DNA of 36,100 bases from CAYWMQ01 sp964459635 (GTDB lineage Bacteria; Patescibacteriota; Minisyncoccia; Phycocordibacterales; UBA12088), in the NCBI GenBank assembly GCA_964459635.1, contig CAYWMQ010000008.1, positions 1 to 36,100 on the forward strand. The letters run 5' to 3'. Shown here piece after piece: positions 1-7,861 of this stretch. The notes under the pieces are model-generated. The model was not told the DNA's origin. It saw nothing but the letters and a program-made list of their open reading frames with translations, and did not search any database. Numbering within the stretch: position 1 is the first letter of the stretch; the number at the start of each line of letters is the position of its first letter. Both the position numbers and the translations under genes were made by a program.

Positions 1-85
1 TTTGCAGACAACCTAAAGGTACGTGATATACTAGTGAATGTCAGACGGGTGAACGTATGAAGTGGGGTGGCTGTGGGTAGATATG

Positions 86-121
<36 letters not shown>

Positions 122-126
122 GTCCC

Positions 127-807
127 ATGATCTACTTCGACAACGTCTCTAAGTTTTACGACGACAAGTCCTTCGCGATACGGGATATTACGCTCTCCAT
201 TGCGCCCGGGGAGTTCGTGTCCATCGTAGGGCATTCGGGTGCGGGCAAGACCACACTCCTCAAGCTCTTGCTTGTGGAGGAGCGTCCGACCGATGGCGCG
301 GTGTACTTTCAGTCCACCAACGTGCACGAGCTTCGCCGCTCACATCTCAACCAGTACCGTCAGCGTGTCGGTACCGTTTTTCAGGACTTTCGCTTGCTTC
401 CAAACAAGACGACCTACGAGAACATCGCATTCGCGATGGAGGCGGCCGGCAGGCTTGATGAAGAGATAGAGGCGGACGTGCCGCATGTACTCTCGCTCGT
501 AGACTTGGAGCACAAGATGTGGAGCTTCCCGCACGAGTTGTCGGGAGGTGAGAAGCAGCGTGTCGCGATCGCCCGTGCAATAGTTAATCAGCCGGATGTC
601 ATTATCGCCGATGAGCCGACAGGCAATTTGGACCCGATCAACACGTACGAAGTGGTGCAGATACTTAAGAAGATCAACGACCTTGGCACCACGGTATTGC
701 TCACCACGCACAACAAGGGCGTCATTGACTCGCTGGGCCGTCGGGTCGTCACCATGGACGGCGGCCGCGTGGTGCGAGACGATGCAACAGGGCGGTATGT
801 ACTATAG
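127..807 (+). CDS. ftsE: Cell division ATP-binding protein FtsE
   Basis: This is the cytoplasmic ATPase of the FtsEX complex, which couples ATP hydrolysis to activation of cell-wall hydrolases at the divisome. The 226-aa length is typical. Visible motifs are Walker A GHSGAGKT at residues 35-42, the ABC signature LSGGEKQR, Walker B IIADEPTGNLD and a switch histidine in TTHNKG. I chose ATG 127 because homology begins at MIYFDNVSKFY. An in-frame GTG at 67 would add 20 residues encoded by the heptamer repeat, which do not look like FtsE. ftsX lies downstream on the same strand, separated by a DUF3850 gene. No Shine-Dalgarno site precedes the start. Confidence 0.96.
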   Translation: MIYFDNVSKFYDDKSFAIRDITLSIAPGEFVSIVGHSGAGKTTLLKLLLVEERPTDGAVYFQSTNVHELRRSHLNQYRQRVGTVFQDFRLLPNKTTYENIAFAMEAAGRLDEEIEADVPHVLSLVDLEHKMWSFPHELSGGEKQRVAIARAIVNQPDVIIADEPTGNLDPINTYEVVQILKKINDLGTTVLLTTHNKGVIDSLGRRVVTMDGGRVVRDDATGRYVL

Positions 808-873
808 ACAAAAGATAAGAAACAAGAGACAAGAAATACGATACTACTCACTAACCACTTCTCGCTAACGAAT
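808..873 (+). repeat. Degenerate 7-nt periodic spacer
   Basis: The spacer between ftsE and the DUF3850 gene can be read as consecutive degenerate heptamers: AGACAAA, AGATAAG, AAACAAG, AGACAAG, then ATACTAC, TCACTAA, CCACTTC, TCGCTAA. The period matches the perfect heptamer array before ftsE, although the unit differs. It may be a decayed array. No promoter or terminator is clear. Confidence 0.45.
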
Positions 874-1146
874 ATGGCACGCATAGAAAAAAAACTTTGG
901 CCGGAATACTACGAAGCGTTCGAAGCCGGCACGCGCCACGCGGATTTGCGGCTAAACGATTTTGACATAGCCGAGGGTGACACGCTCGTCCTGCGCGAGT
1001 GGGATCCTTCGATCTCGGACTACACGGGTCGTTCACTTGAGCGCACCGTTACCCACGTGCATCGATTCAACCATGCCGATCTGGAGCGCTTTCACCGCAT
1101 CGAGACCATTCTTGACAAAGGCCTGCAGGTGATATCGCTTGAGTAG
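874..1146 (+). CDS. DUF3850 / ASCH-like RNA-binding domain protein
   Basis: This 90-aa protein is one small domain of the DUF3850 type within the ASCH/PUA-like superfamily. The recognisable core is LWPEYYEAFEAG, then ADLRLNDFDIAEGD and LVLREWDP. Family members are small beta-barrels thought to bind RNA or modified nucleotides; no activity is established for this one. It sits between ftsE and ftsX on the same strand, so it is probably co-transcribed with the division genes. That placement is unusual. No Shine-Dalgarno sequence is visible upstream. Confidence 0.8.
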   Translation: MARIEKKLWPEYYEAFEAGTRHADLRLNDFDIAEGDTLVLREWDPSISDYTGRSLERTVTHVHRFNHADLERFHRIETILDKGLQVISLE

Positions 1147-1195
1147 ACAGCATATATTCGTAGCATTCGCAATAATTCGTAGATTAGTATCGAGT
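1147..1195 (+). repeat. Degenerate ATTCGTA-type repeats before ftsX
   Basis: ATTCG occurs at 1156, 1165 and 1175 (contexts ATTCGTA, ATTCGCA, ATTCGTA), followed by GATTAGTATCG. The spacing is 9-10 nt. With the two upstream spacers, every junction in the ftsE-ftsX cluster is repetitive, each with its own motif. Confidence 0.4.
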
Positions 1196-2122
1196 ATGTT
1201 CCTCACACTTAAACGCATCGTCCGTGCAGGGTTCGTAAGCTTCTGGCGCAACGGCTTCGTGTCCGTGAGCTCCATTGTCGTCATGACCATCACGCTCTTC
1301 GTGATAGGCTCGCTCGTGTTTCTCAACGCGATGCTTACCGCGTCCCTGGAGCTCTTGCGCGACAAGGTTGATGTGAATGTCTACTTTGAGGTGGATGCGC
1401 CTGAAGACTCGATCCGTGCGGTGGAGACGGCCCTCAAGGGACTACCGGAGGTGAGGGAAGTGACTTACACATCCCGGGATGACGCACTTGCGCGCTTCAA
1501 GGAGCGCCACAAGGACGACGAAATAGAGCTACAGGCATTGGAGGAGCTGGGCGACAATCCTCTTCGCGCCTCGCTCTCAGTAAATGCCGTAGATCCCTCA
1601 CAGTACGAGCGCATCGACAACTTCCTCAAGAACGACCCATCCACGCTTGCATCGGGCGGTGAGTCGCTTATCGCAAATGTCAACTTCGCGGACAACAAGC
1701 CGGCTATCGACAAGCTCACACAGGTCATCAACGCGATAGAAACGTTTGGGGTGGCGGTGTCGAGCGTGCTCATCGTTGTATCTATTGTCATCGTCTTCAA
1801 CACCATTCGCCTCGCTATATACATTGCACGCGAAGAGATAGCCATTATGCGGCTGGTGGGTGCGAGCGACGCATACATCCGCGGGCCGTTCGTGTTCGAG
1901 GGCATGATGTACGGCTTCATTTCCGCGCTCATTACGCTCATTGCATTTTACCCGCTCACGCTGTGGCTCGGCCCCGCGACGCAGGACTTCTTTGGCAACA
2001 TTAACCTTTTCACCTACTACATCTCACACTTCGGGCCCATGTTCCTCATGCTCATGGGTACCGGCATGCTCCTTGGTGCGCTCTCAAGCTTCCTCGCGGT
2101 CAAAAAGTATTTGAGGGTGTAA
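1196..2122 (+). CDS. ftsX: Cell division permease FtsX
   Basis: This is the membrane partner of FtsE. The 308-aa protein has the FtsX layout: a short cytoplasmic N-terminus, a first membrane helix around residues 22-47, an extracytoplasmic domain to about residue 175 (with VNVYFEVDAPEDSI and a conserved LRASLSV stretch), then three C-terminal helices around 185-210, 235-260 and 275-303. I chose ATG 1196 (MFLTLKRIVRAG) because homologues begin there; the upstream TTG at 1139 overlaps the preceding gene and encodes repeat-derived sequence. It is convergent with the minus-strand gene ending at 2156. Confidence 0.94.
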   Translation: MFLTLKRIVRAGFVSFWRNGFVSVSSIVVMTITLFVIGSLVFLNAMLTASLELLRDKVDVNVYFEVDAPEDSIRAVETALKGLPEVREVTYTSRDDALARFKERHKDDEIELQALEELGDNPLRASLSVNAVDPSQYERIDNFLKNDPSTLASGGESLIANVNFADNKPAIDKLTQVINAIETFGVAVSSVLIVVSIVIVFNTIRLAIYIAREEIAIMRLVGASDAYIRGPFVFEGMMYGFISALITLIAFYPLTLWLGPATQDFFGNINLFTYYISHFGPMFLMLMGTGMLLGALSSFLAVKKYLRV

Positions 2123-2155
2123 ACACCCCCGCCGCAACACACGTCCTGCGCGCTA

Positions 2156-2554
2156 CTAGTCTTTTGGTGCGTGAACTACCATGAGGCACTCACTAAGCAC
2201 TGCTTCAAGCCGGTCGAAAAGATCGACAGTATCAAAAAGCAGAGCTTTGAAAGCAGAGCGCTCCTCACTCTGAGGCATATCCACGAGCAGCGCATATGCA
2301 TCGCTTGCGTATCCTACATCAGACATAGGTCCTTCCATTGGTGGAAAACGCTCAAAGAAATCGTTTAACGAATGTACGAGCTGGCGTGCCTTAGCTATAC
2401 GCGTTTCAGGCTCGTCATACTGTAGTGCATCCCACTGGCCCAGTAGTGGGCGGCCAGCCGCGCTCACTACTCGTAGGTGCTCCGATACACGTAGAAGCCG
2501 CGCATCCATTCCTTCCATATTATTCTCTGCGTCTTGGGGTTGTTTTTCCTCCAT
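2156..2554 (-). CDS. Hypothetical acidic helical protein
   Basis: I do not recognise this 132-aa protein. It looks alpha-helical and acidic, with no membrane segment or signal peptide. ATG at 2554 (MEEKQPQDAENN) is preferred because the longer frame starting at 2629 would run through the hairpin at 2614-2637 and encode a basic, Arg-rich N-terminus. It lies downstream of the minus-strand gene 2643-3587 and may be read from the same promoter. It is convergent with ftsX. Confidence 0.6.
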   Translation of the reverse strand: MEEKQPQDAENNMEGMDARLLRVSEHLRVVSAAGRPLLGQWDALQYDEPETRIAKARQLVHSLNDFFERFPPMEGPMSDVGYASDAYALLVDMPQSEERSAFKALLFDTVDLFDRLEAVLSECLMVVHAPKD

Positions 2555-2613
2555 AGGCGACCGTCTACGTCGGTATGGTAAGTATCGCGCGCCGGAGCTG
2601 TATGCACAAGGTA

Positions 2614-2637
2614 GGCCCGGCGTATACACGCCGGGCC
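2614..2637 (-). terminator. GC-rich hairpin between two minus-strand genes
   Basis: Perfect 10-bp stem (GGCCCGGCGT / ACGCCGGGCC) with loop ATAC, 5 nt past the stop of the gene at 2643. There is no T-tract, so it may attenuate, stabilise an mRNA 3' end or separate expression of the two genes rather than fully terminate. Confidence 0.5.
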
Positions 2638-2642
2638 GGCTC

Positions 2643-3587
2643 CTATGCGCGCAGCATAGAGAGAAATACGTCGTGTTTCATGAGTGTGGCACAGTCGCGA
2701 CCGTAGTAGGTAATGAGCGCAAGTCCATGCCCCAGCACGTCCTGCTGTGTGAGCGGTGCAAGCGCATGCGCGTGCCGTAGCTCGGTGAGTGATACGCGCG
2801 GTAGCGCAAAACGCGATAGTTGTCTTTGCAGTTTTGCTTCTCGTGTCCGTGCAAATGTCGGTCCGAACAGCACGAAGCGCTCGCCTGCCGGATCGGTAAG
2901 CAGCCATACGGTGAGCTCAGTGTCCTCCGCCAAAAGGTCCAGTACATGTGCACCGTCGGCTGCATCTTCCGCAAGTACAGAGTGGTGAGGTACCGCGGCA
3001 GGCTGTATCTCTACCACATTGAAGTAATCGTGCAGCTCAACCGTACGCTCTTGTCTTTTTTTCAGCATGTGACGCCAGCGAGGCGGCGTTGTGTGCGCGA
3101 CAGACGCTTCAGGGGCGGGTTCCGGTACGGGGAGGGTTTTTTCCAGAGCGCGTGTCACTTTGCTTCCGCCGTGACCTCGCGTAGTGTGGAGCCATGGGCG
3201 CAGGTGGTGTCGCAGGGTTGCCCACGGCACGAGCACCACGCTGCCGTATCGTACGGCCGGTCTGCTGGTGGTAAGCGGTATCGTGCCGTCTTCTTGCGTG
3301 AGCAAGGCCGGGGTGGGTAAGCGTGTCACAAGTTCGGACGTGCGATCTTTCCAGCCGGGCAAAAGCATGTGTAGGAACTCGGCATATGCGCTGAGTTCGA
3401 AGCCTACAAGCGTCAGGCCTTTTCGACCACGGTAGAGCGCAACCGCTTTGTGTTGCTCAAGAACAGCTTGCTCAAGTGTTAACGCGTGCTGTTCACCAAA
3501 GTACTTTCTTGGATGTTTGAGTACGGCAGGTGCCGTCATTAGGCGCATCAGGTCTGCCACCGTGTTGACGCATTCTGTATCTTTCAT
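2643..3587 (-). CDS. Hypothetical protein (314 aa)
   Basis: I cannot assign a family. The protein is soluble, His-rich and about 314 aa, with a Pro-rich linker near the middle (PVPEPAPEA) that suggests two domains. The C-terminal part contains RFVLFGPTFART followed by KLQRQLSRFALPRVSL, faintly like FRLYGAPGVD and LLQRTFGLNPGDL in the protein at 10800-11678. Start ATG 3587 (MKDTECVN) is chosen because GGAGG lies 9 nt upstream. A -35/-10 pair (TTGACG, 17 bp, TAGGCT) precedes it. Confidence 0.65.
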   Translation of the reverse strand: MKDTECVNTVADLMRLMTAPAVLKHPRKYFGEQHALTLEQAVLEQHKAVALYRGRKGLTLVGFELSAYAEFLHMLLPGWKDRTSELVTRLPTPALLTQEDGTIPLTTSRPAVRYGSVVLVPWATLRHHLRPWLHTTRGHGGSKVTRALEKTLPVPEPAPEASVAHTTPPRWRHMLKKRQERTVELHDYFNVVEIQPAAVPHHSVLAEDAADGAHVLDLLAEDTELTVWLLTDPAGERFVLFGPTFARTREAKLQRQLSRFALPRVSLTELRHAHALAPLTQQDVLGHGLALITYYGRDCATLMKHDVFLSMLRA

Positions 3588-3619
3588 GAAGCACATCCTC
3601 CAAGAACTATCCTTTTGTG

Positions 3620-3648
3620 AGCCTAGCCGTGGGGAACGCATTCGTCAA
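3620..3648 (-). promoter_or_regulatory. Sigma70-like promoter for the 3587 gene
   Basis: On the minus strand, TTGACG (3643-3648), a 17-bp spacer and TAGGCT (3620-3625). The predicted transcript has a leader of roughly 25 nt containing the GGAGG site. Confidence 0.55.
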
Positions 3649-3781
3649 GCGCGACCGTGACCGGGTCGAGCTTAGATGGAGCCACGTAGGACGACCTTAT
3701 ACGTACGTCCGGCTCGTGGCTTTGCCGTATTCGGCGCATGTTTGGCCAAACCCCGCATACGAACCCCGCATACGCCGCCCC

Positions 3782-3818
3782 GCACAAGTTGCAACGCAAC
3801 TCGTGCGGAGGGTATACT
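3782..3818 (+). promoter_or_regulatory. Hairpin plus -10 box upstream of pyrG
   Basis: An 11-bp dyad with one mismatch (GCACAAGTTGC / GCAACTCGTGC, loop AAC) at 3782-3806 is followed by the -10 box TATACT at 3813-3818. The start codon is only 10 nt past the -10 box, so the transcript would be leaderless or nearly so. The dyad spans the -35 position and could be an operator. Confidence 0.6.
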
Positions 3819-3828
3819 GTAAGTCGTT

Positions 3829-5499
3829 ATGGCAGCCCGCCCCAAACGGACCCCCAAGGCAAAGTGCACCAAGTACATCTTTGTCGTCGGCGGCGTCATG
3901 AGCGGCGTAGGCAAGGGTGTCACCACCTCCTCGATCGGCACCATTCTGAAAGCACGCGGCATAGCGGTGACCGCTCTCAAAATAGACCCGTACATAAACG
4001 TGGACGCGGGCACCATGAACCCCACCGAACACGGCGAGGTGTTCGTGCTTACCGATGGCGACGAGACGGACCAGGACATGGGCAACTACGAGCGCTTTCT
4101 CGATACCACGCTCACGCGCACTAATTACATGACGACCGGACGCGTGTATGAAAGCGTCATACGCCGAGAGCGCAATCTGGAGTACAAGGGCAAGTGTGTG
4201 CAAGTGGTGCCGCACATACCGCTTGAGGTCATCCGCCGCATAGATGCCGCTGTCGCCGAGGCAAAGGCCGAGGTTGCTGTCGTGGAAATAGGCGGCACGG
4301 TAGGCGAGTACGAAAACATCCTTTTTATAGAAGCTATTCGTCTTCTCAAGATACGCAAGCCCGAGGATGTCATAACCGTGATGGTGAGCTACCTGCCGGT
4401 GCCGAGCAAAGTGGGGGAGATGAAAACGAAGCCCACACAGCACGCGGTGCGTACGCTAAACGGTACAGGTATCCATCCGGACTTTATCATCGCACGCAGC
4501 GAACGTGCGCTTGACATGAAGCGGAAAGAAAAGATCGCACTTTTCTGCAACGTGCCCGCGGAGCGTGTCATCAGCGCTCCCGATGCTGACAGCATTTACG
4601 AGATACCGCTCAACTTCGAGCGTGACAAGCTTTCCGACGGACTCTTGGAGCGCCTGGGTATCCGTGCAAAAAATGGCACACACATGGACCCTTGGGAGTC
4701 TTTCGTACGCAAGAGTCGTCGAGCCGCGAAGACCGTACGCATCGCGGTGGTCGGAAAGTACTTCGACACCGGCGACTTTGTACTCTCCGATGCGTACATT
4801 TCCGTACTAGAAGCCATCAAGTTCAGCTCATACGCACTCGGTGCGAAGCCGGACATACGTTGGCTCAATGCAAAAGACTTCGAACACGGCGTGCCGAAAG
4901 GTGCGTTTGAACAGTATGATGGCATCCTGGTCCCGGGTGGTTTTGGTGAGAGTGGCATTGAAGGCAAGATACGCGTCATCGAGTACGCTCGTACGCACAA
5001 GGTGCCGTACTTCGGGCTCTGCTACGGTATGCAGCTCATGGTCATAGAGTATGCGCGACACGTCTTAGGCCTTGCCGGAGCGCATACGGTGGAAATAGAT
5101 CCGCGTACGAAGTATCCCGCCATTGATATCATGCCCGAGCAAAAAGAGCTCATGAGGAGCCAAAACTACGGTGGCACCATGCGCCTCGGCTCGTACCCGG
5201 CACAGCTTGAAAAGGGCAGCTTGGCACATGCTCTCTACAAGAGCGATCGTATAGAAGAGCGCCACCGACATCGCTACGAAGTCAACCCGGAGTACATTGA
5301 GCGCTTGCGCGCCGGCGGGCTTGTCTTTTCGGGCACGTCGCCCGATGGTGTACTTATGGAGATAGCGGAGCTACCCAAAGCGCAGCATCCTTTCTTCGTA
5401 GGTACGCAGTTTCACCCCGAGTTTACCGCACGTCCGCTCTCTCCGCATCCGCTTTTCACCGGCTTCATTAAGGCCGCGTTACTTCGCGCAGGGCACTAG
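3829..5499 (+). CDS. pyrG: CTP synthase (glutamine-hydrolysing)
   Basis: It converts UTP to CTP using ATP and glutamine-derived ammonia in the cytosol. The 556-aa length is usual. The N-terminal synthetase domain has the P-loop GGVMSGVGKG at residues 21-30 and the Mg/UTP region KIDPYINVDAGTMNP. The C-terminal class I glutaminase has the nucleophile Cys398 in FGLCYGMQ and the His529/Glu531 pair in QFHPEF. GLCYG replaces the more common GLCLG. ATG 3829 follows a -10 box by 10 nt and there is no Shine-Dalgarno site, consistent with leaderless translation. The metallopeptidase gene 70 nt downstream has its own -10 box. Confidence 0.98.
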   Translation: MAARPKRTPKAKCTKYIFVVGGVMSGVGKGVTTSSIGTILKARGIAVTALKIDPYINVDAGTMNPTEHGEVFVLTDGDETDQDMGNYERFLDTTLTRTNYMTTGRVYESVIRRERNLEYKGKCVQVVPHIPLEVIRRIDAAVAEAKAEVAVVEIGGTVGEYENILFIEAIRLLKIRKPEDVITVMVSYLPVPSKVGEMKTKPTQHAVRTLNGTGIHPDFIIARSERALDMKRKEKIALFCNVPAERVISAPDADSIYEIPLNFERDKLSDGLLERLGIRAKNGTHMDPWESFVRKSRRAAKTVRIAVVGKYFDTGDFVLSDAYISVLEAIKFSSYALGAKPDIRWLNAKDFEHGVPKGAFEQYDGILVPGGFGESGIEGKIRVIEYARTHKVPYFGLCYGMQLMVIEYARHVLGLAGAHTVEIDPRTKYPAIDIMPEQKELMRSQNYGGTMRLGSYPAQLEKGSLAHALYKSDRIEERHRHRYEVNPEYIERLRAGGLVFSGTSPDGVLMEIAELPKAQHPFFVGTQFHPEFTARPLSPHPLFTGFIKAALLRAGH

Positions 5500-5555
5500 G
5501 TGCCCGTACCGGTGTTGGTGCCGCATCCCGCGAAGCGCGTGGCGCTCTTTTCGTG

Positions 5556-5561
5556 TATAGT
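5556..5561 (+). promoter_or_regulatory. -10 box for a leaderless metallopeptidase mRNA
   Basis: TATAGT at 5556-5561 ends 7 nt before ATG 5569. Transcription would start at or next to the A of the ATG. No Shine-Dalgarno sequence is present. Confidence 0.5.
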
Positions 5562-5568
5562 GTGTCCG

Positions 5569-6873
5569 ATGCAGAACACTCGCGCCATAGATGCTGGCCT
5601 TATCGACGATTTCATGCCCTTTACGGTGCAGGACTACGAGAGTCTGCGCTATACCAACGACCGTTCAGTGAAGGACGCGTTCATTGCGGGTGACTTGCCC
5701 GAGCCGCACCTTCGGTACAGCGATGTGGAAATACTGGGCGTTAAAGACAGACTTGAGCGGCTTGCCGAGTTTGAGTCTGTAGTGCTTGCTCACGGCGATG
5801 AAAGAGTCCGTCGGGCGTACGTGCCACGCATAGAAGAAGTACGACACAAGTACCATTTGCTTGAGGCTGCCGGTGCCGGCGATGATGTGCGCGTGTTCGA
5901 AATGTCCCGGCTCATGTATGGCGCTCCGCGTAAGGAGTACTTCCAGTACGCACTCTCGCTGCTTTCCACTCGCATAGACAGGGTGCGTGCAGGCTTTGGA
6001 ACGCGCGATAGAGTGGCGCATGCGCTCGACATGCTCACCTCCCTTGTGAATGCGGGAGGCGCGGGTGTCCCGCTTTGGGCTGTGCACACCTTTCCGCCTA
6101 TGGCTCATGAACTTGAGGGGTCCGCGCTTACCGCTCGCGAGATACGTGATGCGTGTGAGCAGGCTTTTTTACGTTTCGGCATATCGGACTGGCACGCTAT
6201 CATTGACGCGCCGGGTGAGCGCACCACCTTTAACACCAACCAGACGCTTCGTACGGTGTTCATCCCAAGCGACGAAGATATTCAGCTTCGCAAGTATGTG
6301 CTCACGCGGCAGCGGGTAGACGCGCTGCTTGCGCATGAGGTGGGTACGCACGTGGTGCGCCGCGCACGGGGGCTTCGGAGTCCGCTTGCGCTGCTTGGGA
6401 CAGGTCTTGCTTCGTACCTTCGCGGCGAAGAGGGTATCGCTACGTACCGCGAGCAGCGGGTGAGCGGGGCTGAAAGCTACGCGGGTGCATTCGGGTACCT
6501 GGCCGTGTCATGGGCGGCAGGCCTCGACGGCACACCGCGCACATTCAGAGAGCTCTTTGATGTGCTCGTGCCATATGTCCTGGTGTCGAGTCTCGACTAC
6601 GCGCTCACGCATGATGAGCCGGTGCAGTGGGGAGAGCTTGAACGGCGCGTGGTGCGCAGCGCGTGGGCACGCTGCGTGCGTGTTTTTCGAGGTACAAGCG
6701 GCGCCACCGCCGGTGCATGCTTTACAAAAGATATCGTGTACCTCGAGGGAAATGTCGCCATATGGGAGTTGGTCACACGTAATGCGGAGGTGGAGGCCAC
6801 ATTCGACCTTGGGAAGTACGACCCGGCGAACCCCGAGCATTGCAAGCTTTTGGCCGATGTGGGGATGCTGTAA
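5569..6873 (+). CDS. DUF1704 (QEGLA-motif) MATCAP-like metallopeptidase
   Basis: This 434-aa protein belongs to the DUF1704 family, called flavohemoglobin expression-modulating QEGLA motif proteins in bacteria. Animal members (MATCAP) are zinc carboxypeptidases that remove the C-terminal tyrosine of tubulin. The zinc site HEVGTH is at residues 256-261 and the family motif appears as EEGIA at 287-291 (QEGLA variant), with FNTNQTLRTVFIPSDE before it. No signal peptide is visible, so it is likely cytosolic. Start ATG 5569 follows a -10 box by 7 nt; the reading frame opens at 5500, but homology begins later. The 7TM and ATP-grasp/retropepsin genes follow on the same strand. Substrate and product are unknown. 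Confidence 0.85.
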   Translation: MQNTRAIDAGLIDDFMPFTVQDYESLRYTNDRSVKDAFIAGDLPEPHLRYSDVEILGVKDRLERLAEFESVVLAHGDERVRRAYVPRIEEVRHKYHLLEAAGAGDDVRVFEMSRLMYGAPRKEYFQYALSLLSTRIDRVRAGFGTRDRVAHALDMLTSLVNAGGAGVPLWAVHTFPPMAHELEGSALTAREIRDACEQAFLRFGISDWHAIIDAPGERTTFNTNQTLRTVFIPSDEDIQLRKYVLTRQRVDALLAHEVGTHVVRRARGLRSPLALLGTGLASYLRGEEGIATYREQRVSGAESYAGAFGYLAVSWAAGLDGTPRTFRELFDVLVPYVLVSSLDYALTHDEPVQWGELERRVVRSAWARCVRVFRGTSGATAGACFTKDIVYLEGNVAIWELVTRNAEVEATFDLGKYDPANPEHCKLLADVGML

Positions 6874-6891
6874 GCTATGTGAGCATAGCTT
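6872..6891 (+). terminator. Hairpin overlapping the metallopeptidase stop codon
   Basis: Perfect 8-bp stem AAGCTATG / CATAGCTT with loop TGAG, beginning inside the TAA stop. There is no T-tract, so it may be an attenuator or mRNA 3'-end stabiliser ahead of the 7TM gene, which has its own -10-like box. Confidence 0.4.
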
Positions 6892-6915
6892 CATGCGGAG
6901 CGCATCTGCCTCTGG

Positions 6916-6921
6916 TACTGT
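6916..6921 (+). promoter_or_regulatory. Extended -10 box for the 7TM gene
   Basis: TG-G-TACTGT: an extended -10 element with TACTGT at 6916-6921, 6 nt before ATG 6928. This spacing again predicts a leaderless mRNA. Confidence 0.4.
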
Positions 6922-6927
6922 ATAGGT

Positions 6928-7851
6928 ATGAAACTCATCCGTAGCGCCGGTGTCATTCTGCTTTTGGCGGGAGCGGGACTTTCGCTCCATAGTGTGGCAT
7001 GGGCCGCACCCGCCCGCGAGGCTGTAGTGTCGCCTGCCACACCCACCACACCCACCACGACGGCCACCACCACGGTCGCCACCTCGGGCCCGAGCATCCT
7101 GGAGGCGCTCAATCAACCCAAGCAAGACCTCACGCAGCCCGAAGAAGATATGGAGCGTGACGAGATATTTTTGCTCTTTGAGAAACGGCGTGTCGATACA
7201 CCGAACGCTTTGAATTTTCTTGCCTACTGGGTGCAGAAGGCGACAGCGCTCGGCACCCCGGCAAACACTATAGTGCTCATCTTGCTTATTCCCGTGCTTG
7301 CGACGCTCATTTCCTTCGTGAGGGTAATAGTGGGCCTCCCATCACTTGAAATGCTTGTGCCTATTGTGCTCGCGTTTGCGCTCGTGGCGGTAGGTATTTC
7401 GACCGGCCTCATGCTGCTCGCCGCTGTTGTGCTTGCGTCTTTTGCGTCAAGGGCACTCTTACGCAACGTGCGCATCATGTACTTCCCGAAGCGTGCCATT
7501 TCCCACTTGCTTCTGGCGTTCTTTGTTTTTGCGGCGCTCACGATCGGCGTCATTATTAACCCCGACAGCATCCGACAGCTATCGATATTTCCGGTACTTA
7601 TCATTACGCTCTTGGGCGACTCAATAGTGTCCGTACAGCTCCACAAGACGGTGCGTGAGACGCTCATCATCACGTCTGTCACCCTCGTGCTCGGTATTGT
7701 CGGCTTTCTGCTCGCCACCTCGACCGCCGTACGTGACCTCATACTGCTCTACCCGGAGGTTGTGCTCCTCACCTTGCCCATAAACCTTGCGATCGGGCGG
7801 TACTTCGGCCTGCGCGTGACCGAGCTGGTGCGCTTCCGCTCCCTCAGGTAG
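6928..7851 (+). CDS. 7TM membrane protein of the transglutaminase/ATP-grasp cluster type
   Basis: This 307-aa protein has a signal peptide (hydrophobic about residues 6-24, AWA-A cleavage), then a Thr/Pro-rich extracytoplasmic linker (repeated TTP/TTT), a charged segment (EEDMERDEIFLLFEKRR) and about seven membrane helices from residue 110 to 300. The sequence around RVIVGLPSLEMLVPIVLAFA matches the 7TM module usually fused to an inactive transglutaminase domain and found next to RimK-like ATP-grasp ligases. No transglutaminase domain is present here. It lies 54 nt after the metallopeptidase and 10 nt before the ATP-grasp gene, so it probably forms the membrane anchor or export channel of that system. 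Confidence 0.8.
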   Translation: MKLIRSAGVILLLAGAGLSLHSVAWAAPAREAVVSPATPTTPTTTATTTVATSGPSILEALNQPKQDLTQPEEDMERDEIFLLFEKRRVDTPNALNFLAYWVQKATALGTPANTIVLILLIPVLATLISFVRVIVGLPSLEMLVPIVLAFALVAVGISTGLMLLAAVVLASFASRALLRNVRIMYFPKRAISHLLLAFFVFAALTIGVIINPDSIRQLSIFPVLIITLLGDSIVSVQLHKTVRETLIITSVTLVLGIVGFLLATSTAVRDLILLYPEVVLLTLPINLAIGRYFGLRVTELVRFRSLR

Positions 7852-7861
7852 TTTGACCGAT

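Noticed and set aside
2820..3320. Plus-strand 166-codon frame within the 2643-3587 gene
   Set aside because: Cys/Arg-rich shadow without a ribosome site; the minus-strand gene has promoter and GGAGG support.
5500..5568. Longer N-terminus for the DUF1704 protein
   Set aside because: The extra residues cover the -10 box and lack similarity to the family; ATG 5569 fits better.
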